Position numbers and translations under genes: made by a program. A stretch of DNA of 40,778 nt from Verrucomicrobiia bacterium (lineage in GTDB: Bacteria > Verrucomicrobiota > Verrucomicrobiia > JABWAM01): assembly GCA_028687435.1 (NCBI GenBank), contig JAQUAF010000049.1, forward strand, positions 1 through 40,778, written 5' to 3'. Shown here piece by piece: positions 16,033 through 24,108 of the stretch. The notes under the pieces are model-generated. The model worked only from the letters and a program-made list of their open reading frames with translations, ran no database searches and had not been told where the DNA came from. Numbering within the stretch: the stretch's first letter is position 1; each line of letters begins with the position of its first letter.

Positions 16033-16370
16033 TCGGACTTGCTCGTCACAGGCGCTGGAGGCTGGGAGGCTGACTCCACAAACCCGGTTCCCATGGCTTC
16101 AACCTGTTGTTTAAGCTCCTTGCCTGCCTTGAACTTAACCACGGCCCGGGAAGGAATCCTGACCGATGATCCCAATACCTTGGGATTGCGCCCCACGCGG
16201 GCTTTTCGGATCTGAACCTGAAAAATGCCAAAGTTTCTTAATTCTATTGTTTCACCACGCGCCAAAGCCTCGGCCATGGTATCCAGCAACCGCTGAACCA
16301 CTGCCTGAACGTCTTGTTGAACAAGACCTACATCGTCACTGATGCGAACCACGATGTCGCGCTTTGTCAT
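16029..16370 (-). CDS. HU/IHF-family DNA-binding protein
   Basis: A 113-residue nucleoid protein. MTKRDIVVRISDDVGLVQQD starts the alpha-helical dimerisation part; IELRNFGIFQVQIRKARVGR and NPKVLGSSVRIPSRAVVKF form the beta-arm and saddle, with the tip proline region NPKV. The last 20 residues (TGFVESASQPPAPVTSKSE) are an unusual tail. IHF-type helices and length suggest an IHF-like rather than a plain HU form. An upstream TTG at 16403 would add 11 residues not found in relatives. It is divergent from the Ser/Thr kinase and overlaps the HD gene by 4 bases. Confidence 0.9.
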   Translation of the reverse strand: MTKRDIVVRISDDVGLVQQDVQAVVQRLLDTMAEALARGETIELRNFGIFQVQIRKARVGRNPKVLGSSVRIPSRAVVKFKAGKELKQQVEAMGTGFVESASQPPAPVTSKSE

Positions 16371-16403
16371 ACGTTTAAAAAGTGAACCCAACCTCGCCAT
16401 CAA

Positions 16404-16663
16404 TCAAGCGGAATTTTGTTAAAAAAAAAACTTTTCCACTTGCAAAAATAAAAGCCTCCTTCCGTGCGAACCCTCCTTCAAACTGGACCGCCCCGTCGCC
16501 GGATGCCTCCAACCCGGCTATATCCTGACGGGCTGAATGCCATGCGGCTTTTCAAACGCCTCCGCCCTGGAACACCTCATCTGAAAATCTGAAGAAATGG
16601 CTGGCGTTAAAAAAATCAATAAACTTCGTGACGTTGACAGGGTGAATCGTCTATTTCTGGATC
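16404..16663. promoter_or_regulatory. Divergent intergenic region, HU/IHF versus kinase
   Basis: These 260 bases between two divergently read genes should hold both promoters. The HU/IHF side is AT-rich with a run of ten A (about 16421-16431). On the kinase side TTGACA occurs at about 16634-16639, close to the start, without a convincing -10 box at normal distance. No repeat or RNA structure was recognised. Confidence 0.35.
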
Positions 16664-18058
16664 ATGTCACCCGGTGAAAACGAACCCTTTTCATCGTCCT
16701 CCAAACCGGATCTTCCGGGACCGCCGCCGTATTCCCCGGCCCCCCAGAACACGGAAACCGAACCTGAGGTTGTTTTCCGGCTGGACAACCCAAGGGAAAT
16801 GTTGCCGGGAGAAGAACCGGTGCCCATCATTCGTGTCAGCCAGCATGGAGAGGATCCCCGCAAAGCCTCATCCTATAAGCCCCCCTTGAGAACCATCCAC
16901 TGCGAACGCTGCCAGGCGGCCATGGATGTTTCGCGTCACAATCCCCTCGACAAAGTCACCTGCGAGCATTGCAAGGCGTCGTTCTCCCTCCTTCGTGAAT
17001 TCGACCGCTACGTCATCCTTGACCGTCTGGGGGTGGGTGGAACCAGTTGCATCTACATCGCCAGGGACACTCTTTCCAAACAATTGGTCGCCCTGAAAAT
17101 CCTGAGCGCCCAGGAATTGCTTTCCAACACCGAAAGCGTCCGCTCTTTCAGCCGGGAAATTGAAACCGGAAAAAAATTTCATCATCCCAACGTGGTGGAT
17201 ATGTTTCACGGGGGCATCTATCGCGGTTTCCACTACATGGCATTGGAACTCGTGGAAGGCCTGACCCTCCGTCAAATCCTTTCCATCATCCAGGATGAAT
17301 CCCAATCCCCTTCAACATCCGAACAGGAAAAAAAGGATGGGCCCGGTCCGATCGCAAAACCCCATTCCCTGCCCGAATTGGCGTGCATCGACATCACCAT
17401 CCAGACCGCCACCGGTCTGGACGCCGCCCGCCAAATGGGAATCATTCATGGCGACGTCAAACCCGAAAACATCATGTTGACCTATGCGGGGGACGTCAAA
17501 ATCCTCGATTTTGGCCTGGTTCAGTTCGCCGACGCCAAAACCCTTATTTCCAGTGAAGACCGGGTATCTGTGCAAGGAACCCCTCTGTATATTCCGCCTG
17601 AACGGGTGCGCGGCGAACCGGAGGATTTTCGCAGCGACATCTACAGCCTGGGCGCAACCCTCTACCACCTGTTGAGCGGAGCGCCGCCTTTTCATGCCAA
17701 AACCTCCGCTGAACTTCTGATCATGCACGCGGAAAAAACAGCGCTCTCCTTTCACACCATCGCTCCCTGGGTGTCCAGCACCCTCAGCAGGCTGGTGGAC
17801 AAATCATTGCGGAAAAATCTCAGCCAACGTTACAACAGCTACAGCGATTTCATCGCCGACCTAAACCTTGCCCGCCACTTTCATCTTCTCGACCAGGGCC
17901 TCCCGGCCAGGGAAAGCAAGGCTGTCTTGAGCGAATTCATGGAAAAAATGCCCAAATCAAAACTCAAACCAGGTTTTTGGAAGCAGGCCAGCACCACCGC
18001 CATTGTGCAAATCAAGAAGCTTCTCAGCATACACGGGACAAAAACCTCCTCCACTTGA
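16664..18058 (+). CDS. Serine/threonine protein kinase with N-terminal zinc ribbon
   Basis: A 464-residue cytoplasmic Hanks-type kinase. A Pro-rich disordered N-terminus (1-70) leads to a zinc ribbon (C80, C83, C100, C103). The kinase domain runs from about 114 to 400: glycine loop GVGGTSCIY, VALK lysine K145, helix-C glutamate E165, HGDVKPEN with catalytic D264, DFG 282-284, and APE-like IPPER. The catalytic loop has HGD instead of HRD, so control by activation-loop phosphorylation is less likely. An insert of about 25 polar residues (212-238) splits the lobes. There is no transmembrane helix or sensor domain, unlike PknB. Target unknown. Confidence 0.9.
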   Translation: MSPGENEPFSSSSKPDLPGPPPYSPAPQNTETEPEVVFRLDNPREMLPGEEPVPIIRVSQHGEDPRKASSYKPPLRTIHCERCQAAMDVSRHNPLDKVTCEHCKASFSLLREFDRYVILDRLGVGGTSCIYIARDTLSKQLVALKILSAQELLSNTESVRSFSREIETGKKFHHPNVVDMFHGGIYRGFHYMALELVEGLTLRQILSIIQDESQSPSTSEQEKKDGPGPIAKPHSLPELACIDITIQTATGLDAARQMGIIHGDVKPENIMLTYAGDVKILDFGLVQFADAKTLISSEDRVSVQGTPLYIPPERVRGEPEDFRSDIYSLGATLYHLLSGAPPFHAKTSAELLIMHAEKTALSFHTIAPWVSSTLSRLVDKSLRKNLSQRYNSYSDFIADLNLARHFHLLDQGLPARESKAVLSEFMEKMPKSKLKPGFWKQASTTAIVQIKKLLSIHGTKTSST

Positions 18059-18173
18059 AAACCATCGCATCTCGTTTCCATGAAAAATCAAGTTTTCCGG
18101 CATAAATGGGATTCCCTCTTTTGCGAAAATCCGGAAACAGAAGGAATCATCCTTTTAAGCTTTCTCTTCAACC

Positions 18174-18842
18174 ATGGATTCCGTCTTTGAAATCATCGGG
18201 CCGGCCATGATCGGGCCATCCAGTTCGCATACCGCAGGCGCGGTTCGCATCGGACTGATGGGCCGGGCCTTGTTGAATGCGCCGCCCGCTCAGGCAAAAA
18301 TCGGCCTTCACGGATCATTTGCCTCCACTGGCGCGGGACACGCGACCGACCGCGGCCTGGTGGCCGGGTTGCTTGGCTTCGCCCCGGACGACGAACGGGT
18401 CAAGGATTCCCTTCAACTCGCGCCAGACGCCGGCCTGTCCGTGCAATTTTTCAAAACAGACCTGGGGGAACAGGCTCATCCCAACTCAGCGCGTCTCGAT
18501 CTGGTGGCTTCCGGCGGCGGCGTCCACAACCTGACCGCCTCTTCCATTGGCGGAGGCAACATTGAGGTGATCGGCATCGACGAATTTCCTGTTTCCATCA
18601 CCGGCATGCTCGACGCCCTGATCATGCACCACGTGGATCAGGCGGGCTTTCTGGCCAAGGTGACCGCCGTCCTGGCTTGTGTGGCAATCAATATCGCCAC
18701 CATCCGGACCAGCCGCCATCATCGGGGTGAAAACGCCCTGACCGTGATCGAAACCGACACCCCGGCGCCGGCATGCGCCCGGGAAGTCCTGCAAAGCATC
18801 ACAGGCGTTCAATACTTGCGCGCCATTCCGCGACTGCCATGA
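18174..18842 (+). CDS. sdaAB: L-serine dehydratase, iron-sulfur dependent, beta subunit
   Basis: A 222-residue beta subunit. The serine-dehydratase beta fold starts SVFEIIGPAMIGPSSSHTAG, with the conserved SSSHT; a C-terminal ACT domain (about 145-220) begins ALIMHHVDQAGFLAKV and probably senses serine. With the alpha subunit it deaminates L-serine to pyruvate and ammonia using a [4Fe-4S] cluster. Its TGA overlaps the alpha-subunit ATG (ATGA), a tight two-gene operon. Confidence 0.93.
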   Translation: MDSVFEIIGPAMIGPSSSHTAGAVRIGLMGRALLNAPPAQAKIGLHGSFASTGAGHATDRGLVAGLLGFAPDDERVKDSLQLAPDAGLSVQFFKTDLGEQAHPNSARLDLVASGGGVHNLTASSIGGGNIEVIGIDEFPVSITGMLDALIMHHVDQAGFLAKVTAVLACVAINIATIRTSRHHRGENALTVIETDTPAPACAREVLQSITGVQYLRAIPRLP

Positions 18843-19717
18843 ACCTGAACTATTCAACCGCCGGAGAATTGCTGACCCTGTGCGCCGAACGCCGGCAATC
18901 CATCGCCGAAATCACCCTGGCCAGGGAAAACAATGCCACGCTTGAACCAACCGAACGAATTTTCGCCCGCATGCGGGATTATTACGGTCTGATGCGCGAT
19001 TCGATCCGCAAAGGGCTGGAGATCGAATCCCCTTCGTCCAGCGGATTGTCGGGAGGCGACGCCCGCAAGTTGAAAAACTACGCTGCTTCCGCGTCACCCC
19101 TGCTCGGCGCCCAATTCGTCAAAACCATGGCTTACGGGGTGGCCGTACTGGAAAACAACGCCTCTTTCGGCCGCATCGTGGCAACCCCCACCGCCGGTTC
19201 GTCCGGCGTGACGCCAGCCTGCCTGTTCTCTCTTGAGGAAACCCACCATCTGACCATTGACCAACTGACCATGGCGCTTTTCACCGCCGCCGGCATCGGC
19301 CACATCATCGGCGCCACCGCATGTTTTTCCGGCGCCCAAGGCGGATGTCAGGCTGAAGTGGGAAGCGCCTCGTGCATGGCGGCGGCGGCCATTGTGGAGG
19401 CAACAGGGGGAACCCCCGCCCAAGCCGTCGAGGCAGCGGCCTTTGCCCTGATGAACACTCTTGGATTGGTTTGCGACCCCGTGGGCGGCTATGTGGAAGT
19501 ACCCTGCGTCAACCGCAATGGCATGTACGCCGTGCACTCCTTTCTCGCCGCCTCCATGGGGCTCGCCGGCATGAACAGCCGAATCCCCTTGGACGACGTG
19601 GTGCTGGCCATGCGCGACATTGGCCGGCGCATGCCTCGCGCCCTCAAGGAAACCGGAGAAGGCGGCCTTGCCTCCACTTCCAGCGGCAGGCAATACCGTC
19701 CCAAACCCATCGTCTGA
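18839..19717 (+). CDS. sdaAA: L-serine dehydratase, iron-sulfur dependent, alpha subunit
   Basis: A 292-residue alpha subunit carrying the [4Fe-4S] cluster. Cluster cysteines are likely within ATACFSGAQGGCQAEVGS, SASCM and GLVCDPVGGYVEVPC. GRIVATPTAGSSGVTPACL is the conserved substrate-loop region. I chose the ATG at 18839, four bases overlapping the beta-subunit stop, since the longer frame from 18773 would run inside sdaAB. Length matches Bacillus-type SdaAA. Confidence 0.93.
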   Translation: MNLNYSTAGELLTLCAERRQSIAEITLARENNATLEPTERIFARMRDYYGLMRDSIRKGLEIESPSSSGLSGGDARKLKNYAASASPLLGAQFVKTMAYGVAVLENNASFGRIVATPTAGSSGVTPACLFSLEETHHLTIDQLTMALFTAAGIGHIIGATACFSGAQGGCQAEVGSASCMAAAAIVEATGGTPAQAVEAAAFALMNTLGLVCDPVGGYVEVPCVNRNGMYAVHSFLAASMGLAGMNSRIPLDDVVLAMRDIGRRMPRALKETGEGGLASTSSGRQYRPKPIV

Positions 19718-19754
19718 CGAATTTGTTCAAGACAGCCTGTGAAGCTGTTTGCCC

Positions 19755-19958
19755 TTACTTCTTTCTGCGCAACATGGGCAATCCCGTGCGCTCGTTCTCA
19801 AACACTTCATACCCATCAGGCAGGGCGTCCAAGGCGCCTTCCTTGACCTCGCCGCCGAAGAAAAATATCTTTTGCGTCCGGCCGCCTTTGAGAACGGTTT
19901 CGCGACTATGCAGATAATAGGTTTTGCTGGATTTTTTGCTGACAACACTGAAGGCCAT
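19755..19958 (-). CDS. Small conserved protein of unknown function
   Basis: A 67-residue protein starting MAFSVVSKKSSKTYYLHSRE and continuing TVLKGGRTQKIFFF and GYEVFENERTGLPMLRRKK. A strong AAGGAG lies 9 bases before the ATG at 19958, which fixes the start although the frame is open further up. It looks like a compact beta-rich domain; similar short proteins occur in several phyla without known function. It follows the exported protein gene by 19 bases. Confidence 0.72.
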   Translation of the reverse strand: MAFSVVSKKSSKTYYLHSRETVLKGGRTQKIFFFGGEVKEGALDALPDGYEVFENERTGLPMLRRKK

Positions 19959-19977
19959 GGCTTTTTCTCCTTGCCGC

Positions 19978-20565
19978 TCAACGTCCCGCTTCCTTGGCGG
20001 GACTTTCAGCGGCTTTGTTGTTGGGATTTGCTTGCTGGTCTGTTGTTGAGGCATTCTTCTTTTCCAATTCCTTGTCATGCCACATAAAAGATTTGCGTTC
20101 GGCCATCAATTCATCTTCCTGATAAAGGCTCACCTTCCAAGACTTGAGCCGGCCAAAGCGGGCCAAGGCATCACCTTCAATTTCAAGGATTGCCCAGGCG
20201 CTGATATGGGATTTCGTGGGATAGCGTCGAATCCTCACCGCCGTGGTGGTTTGTCCTGTTTTCGGATCCTCCCCGCAGGCATCCAAACGCACCATCAAGT
20301 TTGGCGTTGGCGTGGAAGGCGCCTTCCAAAGAATGGAAAAACGAATGGCGCTGAATTTGCCGCTTCTCTCAAGCCCCCGCTGATACCTTGCCTGATCCGG
20401 AAAATCACCCGCCCCCCTGGCCACATATCCTTCCAAGTCAACATACTGGGAATTGACCTTGGCAATCTTATAGCCAGGCTTTTGGATTTCAGGCTCAGCC
20501 TCCTGCGTCAAACATGTCAACGCAAAAAGAAAACAGCCGAAAAATATGACAGACAACCGAAGCAT
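19978..20565 (-). CDS. Exported protein of unknown function
   Basis: A 195-residue protein with a signal peptide-like start (MLRLSVIFFGCFLFALTCLT; a lipobox-like LTC is possible). The mature part contains SQYVDLEGYVARGAG, WKAPSTPTPNLMVRLDA and SWKVSLYQEDELMAERKSF, suggesting a single beta-rich periplasmic domain, then a polar tail rich in K, N and A. I recognise no family. It is probably cotranscribed with the small gene after it. Confidence 0.65.
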   Translation of the reverse strand: MLRLSVIFFGCFLFALTCLTQEAEPEIQKPGYKIAKVNSQYVDLEGYVARGAGDFPDQARYQRGLERSGKFSAIRFSILWKAPSTPTPNLMVRLDACGEDPKTGQTTTAVRIRRYPTKSHISAWAILEIEGDALARFGRLKSWKVSLYQEDELMAERKSFMWHDKELEKKNASTTDQQANPNNKAAESPAKEAGR

Positions 20566-20696
20566 GGATACTCTATGCCTTTATTCCGATTCAAATGGCA
20601 AGCAAAAAAATTGAGGCCCTTTCGGCAAACCGCAACCCCTGCTTCTCACTTGGAGTCCATCCGGAACATTCGCCACATCTGGCAACCTGCGCCAAA

Positions 20697-20927
20697 TCAC
20701 TTGATCAACAAAACATTTCTGGCGCGTTTGATGGCTTTCGCCAGCTGACGCTGAAAATGGGTGGGCAACCCCGTGTACTGGCGGCTGAGGATCCGTCCAT
20801 CTTCAGTGACAAACTTTTTCAGCACTTCCACATTCCGGTAGTCCAAATCCTCCAAACGGATATTGGGACGGCGGCGGGAGGCCGGGGAAATGCGTTTACG
20901 GCGGGAAAATTTCTGTTTCTTGCTCAT
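20697..20927 (-). CDS. rpsR: 30S ribosomal protein bS18
   Basis: A 76-residue bS18 with the typical basic start (KQKFSRRKRISPASRRRP), LDYRNVEVLKKFVTEDGRIL and the conserved end HFQRQLAKAIKRARNVLLI. It has no cysteines, so it is the zinc-independent type. Its ATG overlaps the TGA of rpmB (ATGA). The usual partners rpsF, ssb and rplI are not adjacent. Confidence 0.95.
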   Translation of the reverse strand: MSKKQKFSRRKRISPASRRRPNIRLEDLDYRNVEVLKKFVTEDGRILSRQYTGLPTHFQRQLAKAIKRARNVLLIK

Positions 20928-21193
20928 CGGGCTTTAATGACTCCTGCTTCCACAAGAACCTTGTACAAACCCCGCTTTTGGGCAGTCCGCAAAGCGGCTG
21001 CTGTGAGTCGAACCGTGACAAAACGTTTCAACTCCGGCACCCATAAACGGCGGGAATGCAAATTCGGTTGGAACTTGCGGGGGTTGATGGCGGTGGTTTT
21101 GATACCAACCCCGCCGCTCTTCTTGGCAATACCGCGCCGCCCGACAACATTGCCGGTCATGGGGCGTTTTCCTGTAATTTCACAGCGTCGCAT
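20924..21193 (-). CDS. rpmB: 50S ribosomal protein bL28
   Basis: An 89-residue bL28: MRRCEITGKRPMTGNVVG, then RKFQPNLHSRRLWVPELKRF and VTVRLTAAALRTAQKRGLYK. Only one cysteine is present, so the zinc-ribbon CxxC pairs of some bL28 are absent. It overlaps rpsR by four bases, so both are translated together; rpmG, the common neighbour, is absent here. Confidence 0.95.
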   Translation of the reverse strand: MRRCEITGKRPMTGNVVGRRGIAKKSGGVGIKTTAINPRKFQPNLHSRRLWVPELKRFVTVRLTAAALRTAQKRGLYKVLVEAGVIKAR

Positions 21194-21303
21194 AAATCTA
21201 TATCCTCGAAAGGGGCATATTCAATTGCGGAGAAGCCCTCTCCTGGCAAGCAAAATGTTCATTTTAACGCACTTTTTTCTTAAAAACCCGTTTTTGGCCA
21301 TAT

Positions 21304-21837
21304 TCAGAGGATCGCCCTGGCTGCCTCCAACAGGGTGTCGAAAACCAAGTCAAACTTGGCCCCCTCCTCCTTTTCGGTCTCCTTCCCCGCACCCGAACGC
21401 AGCAACACCGCCCGGCATCCGGCGTTATGGGCCATCTTGAGATCCGTCTGCCGGTCCCCCAACACATAGGAAGCCGCCAGATCAAGGTTGTATTTCTCTG
21501 CGGCCATGAAAACAAACTTTGGCGACGGTTTGCGCAAGTCGTTCGGCGTGCTTTCCCGGTAGGGGGAAACATAGATCTCCGCCAGACTCACCCCAAAGGG
21601 TTTCAGGTGCTCCGTCAAAATATCATGCAACCGGTTCACGTCCTCCATGGTGTAGTAGCCTCTCTCGACCCCCGACTGGTTGGTGACAATGAAAAGCAGA
21701 AACCCCTTTTGCGACAGTAACCGCAGGGCCTCTCCCACATAGGAAAAAATCTCGAACCGTTCCGGCTGTCCCACGTAACCGTGATCCTCATTGATCACCC
21801 CGTCCCGATCCAAAAAAATCGCGCGTTGTTTGCTCAC
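21304..21837 (-). CDS. gmhB: HAD phosphatase, D-glycero-manno-heptose-1,7-bisphosphate 7-phosphatase type
   Basis: A 177-residue HAD-superfamily phosphatase of the GmhB/HisB-N type: AIFLDRDGVINEDHGYVG (nucleophile D10, acid D12), FIVTNQSGVERGYY, RKPSPKF with the conserved lysine, and YVLGDRQTDLKMAHNAGC with metal aspartates. The zinc-binding Cys/His cluster normally placed before RKP is missing (YVSPYRESTPNDLRKP). I chose the GTG at 21837 because it overlaps the hldE stop (GTGA) and has GGGGAG upstream. It removes the 7-phosphate in ADP-heptose synthesis for LPS. Confidence 0.85.
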   Translation of the reverse strand: MSKQRAIFLDRDGVINEDHGYVGQPERFEIFSYVGEALRLLSQKGFLLFIVTNQSGVERGYYTMEDVNRLHDILTEHLKPFGVSLAEIYVSPYRESTPNDLRKPSPKFVFMAAEKYNLDLAASYVLGDRQTDLKMAHNAGCRAVLLRSGAGKETEKEEGAKFDLVFDTLLEAARAIL

Positions 21838-22859
21838 GACTCCCCAGACTTTCCGAATCTTGAATCCACTATGCTGGCCAGCAATTCCCTGGGCGTCACG
21901 GTTGCCGTGCCCGCCTTGCCCACCACAATGCCCGATGCCAGGTTCGACAACCCGGCCGCATCCTGGGGCTCCAACCCGGCGCAAAGCCCCAAGGCAAAGG
22001 TGCTGATGGCCGTGTCACCCGCGCCGCTGACATCGAAAACCTCCCGCGCCGCCGTGGGAATATGATGCGGAGTTTCCCCCTCACAAAACAGGCACATGCC
22101 CTGCTCACCCAAGGTGATCAACACATTCTCAATTTTCGTCTCCCTCAACAATTTGCGACCAACCCCCAGCAACGCCTGGTCCCTCAACGGCTCTTCCGGC
22201 TCTTTCTGGGGCTCCTTCGCCATCCAAAAGGCTTCCATTCGGTTGGGCGTCACCCCGGTCAAGCCCCGGTAATCCAGCCAATGATGCACGTTCGGATCGG
22301 CCAGGGTCAGCACCCCTGCTTTCCTCGCCGTTTTGACGCAAATATCCAGCATCTCCTGGTCGAGCACCCCCTTGCCATAGTCCTCGAACACCACCGCGTC
22401 CATCTGCGGAATCATCTTCCGCGCAAAGGCCACCGCCCGTTTTTTGAGGGAAACAGGCAAAGGCTGGCGGCTCTCCTTGTCGAAACGCACCATCTGTTGA
22501 TGCTGGGCGATGATCCGGGTCTTCAAGGTGGTGGGACGGGCCGGATCGCGAAACAGCCCCTTGGTCTGGATCCCCCGCTGCCGAAGCACCTGCGTCAACC
22601 GCCGACCCGAGGCATCCCCCCCGACCACCCCCAAAATGGCGACCTGGGCCGTCAACGTCCTCAAATTTCGGGCCACATTGGACGCGCCGCCCGGAAAAAA
22701 CTTCTCGCTCTGCACATCCACCACAGGCACCGGCGCCTCGGGCGAAATCCTCGACACCTTGCCCATGAGATATTGATCCAGCATCACATCCCCGATCACC
22801 AATATCCTGAGCCGGTTGAATCCCTGCAAAACCGCTTCCCAATCAATCGCTGTATTCAT
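21834..22859 (-). CDS. hldE: D-glycero-beta-D-manno-heptose-7-phosphate kinase (HldE/RfaE kinase domain)
   Basis: A 341-residue PfkB-type sugar kinase matching the first domain of HldE: ILVIGDVMLDQYLMGKVSRI, SPEAPVPVVDV, GGASNVARNL and the catalytic DVSGAGDTAI near residue 290. The cytidylyltransferase-like second domain is absent (E. coli HldE is about 477 residues), so the adenylyltransferase must be encoded elsewhere. The start is uncertain: MNTAID at 22859 fits relatives; MDEQ at 22921 has a better ribosome site. It is translationally coupled to gmhB and supplies LPS core heptose. Confidence 0.88.
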   Translation of the reverse strand: MNTAIDWEAVLQGFNRLRILVIGDVMLDQYLMGKVSRISPEAPVPVVDVQSEKFFPGGASNVARNLRTLTAQVAILGVVGGDASGRRLTQVLRQRGIQTKGLFRDPARPTTLKTRIIAQHQQMVRFDKESRQPLPVSLKKRAVAFARKMIPQMDAVVFEDYGKGVLDQEMLDICVKTARKAGVLTLADPNVHHWLDYRGLTGVTPNRMEAFWMAKEPQKEPEEPLRDQALLGVGRKLLRETKIENVLITLGEQGMCLFCEGETPHHIPTAAREVFDVSGAGDTAISTFALGLCAGLEPQDAAGLSNLASGIVVGKAGTATVTPRELLASIVDSRFGKSGES

Positions 22860-23005
22860 CGACCCAGCGTGATAAAACAACCGCCCGCACAATGCAAGCG
22901 CGGGTGCAACCTGTTCATCCATGTTCGCGCCCTCATTCCAATGCCACGCCGCGACAGGCTGCGCCGGGGTGAAAATCAGCCAAACAGTCGGAAATTCAAA
23001 CAGAT

Positions 23006-23926
23006 TCAACAAACTTTCTTAAACTGCTCCTGAACCATTTGCCGGTATTCGATCGGCGACATGCATTTGTATTTGCGAAATTGCTCGTTGAAATGAGAAA
23101 GGTTTTCAAAACCCGACCCATAGGCGATCTCGGCAACCGTCTGACCGGTTTGCATCAGCGCCGCACAGGCGCGGCCAATGCGAATTCGATTGATAAAACC
23201 AACATACGTTTTGCCAAAGTGACAACGGAAAAAACGGCTGAACGCCGCGGGCGACATCCCCAGCAACGCCGCAACCTTTGTCTGGGGCACATGGGTTTCA
23301 ATATGCGCCTGAATAAAGGACAACACCTTGTTGACGGCCTTGTCAACGCGCGGGCTGATGCTCGGAATGGCAATGTCTGCCGCCAACGGTTGACAATCCC
23401 GGCTTTCAGCCAAATCCATCAACATTTCCAGGATTGCGCAAAACCGTTTGGATGGCCTCGGTTTATCTTTCGAAAGACGAAGAAGTCCTTCCGCCAGCAT
23501 TTGACGGGTTTGCCCGGTAATCTTGAGCCCCTGCCGGGCCTTTTCCATCAGTTGACCAAAGGCCCGCATCTCGGACAATCCCAAACATTCCCGCCCCAGG
23601 CAATTGGGCAAAAACTGGACTTGGATATTCCGTTCAGGCTTGTTCTCCCGGATGTGGATGGACCAGGTATGAGGAAGATTGGACCCCATGAGACACAAAT
23701 CCCCGTCTTTAAAGCTCTCAATCGAATCCCCGGCCATGCGGATCCCCTGGGCGGTGGGCCAATAGATCAATTCCAACTCCGGATGATAATGCCAATCAAA
23801 AGATGTGTTGGTGGTCGTCCGCTCATAAAAGGCAAACGCGTGCGAATCAGCCAAAGGATGGGCCTCGTAGCGCGGGGCGGATAATTTTGCCATCCGCCTG
23901 TCTGCGTGGTTTTGATGGGGGGACAT
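23006..23926 (-). CDS. AraC-family transcriptional regulator
   Basis: A 306-residue regulator. The N-terminal cupin-like sensor (about 20-110) has FDWHYHPELELIYW and GDLCLMGSNLPHTW. The C-terminal double helix-turn-helix (about 205-300) includes VAALLGMSPAAFSRFFRCHFG, FINRIRIGRACAAL and IAYGSGFENLSHFNEQFRKY. It is divergent from the secreted glycosidase-like gene 180 bases away and is the likely activator of that island in response to a sugar; this is inference from position. An ATG at 23893 (MAKLS) is an alternative start. Confidence 0.92.
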   Translation of the reverse strand: MSPHQNHADRRMAKLSAPRYEAHPLADSHAFAFYERTTTNTSFDWHYHPELELIYWPTAQGIRMAGDSIESFKDGDLCLMGSNLPHTWSIHIRENKPERNIQVQFLPNCLGRECLGLSEMRAFGQLMEKARQGLKITGQTRQMLAEGLLRLSKDKPRPSKRFCAILEMLMDLAESRDCQPLAADIAIPSISPRVDKAVNKVLSFIQAHIETHVPQTKVAALLGMSPAAFSRFFRCHFGKTYVGFINRIRIGRACAALMQTGQTVAEIAYGSGFENLSHFNEQFRKYKCMSPIEYRQMVQEQFKKVC

Positions 23927-24108
23927 GTCCGGATTGTTAAAAAACCATCAGGAATAGTCAATAGCATGGTTGCCAATCAGGGTTTGTCGTGGCAGCTTGA
24001 TTTCAGAGTTAAAAACATCCTTCCGCATCCATGCCGGATTCCCTCCGCGGCCGGCTTCTTCGCCTGGAAATGATCCATTGCGCCAGACAGACGCTCAAAA
24101 AAACAACA

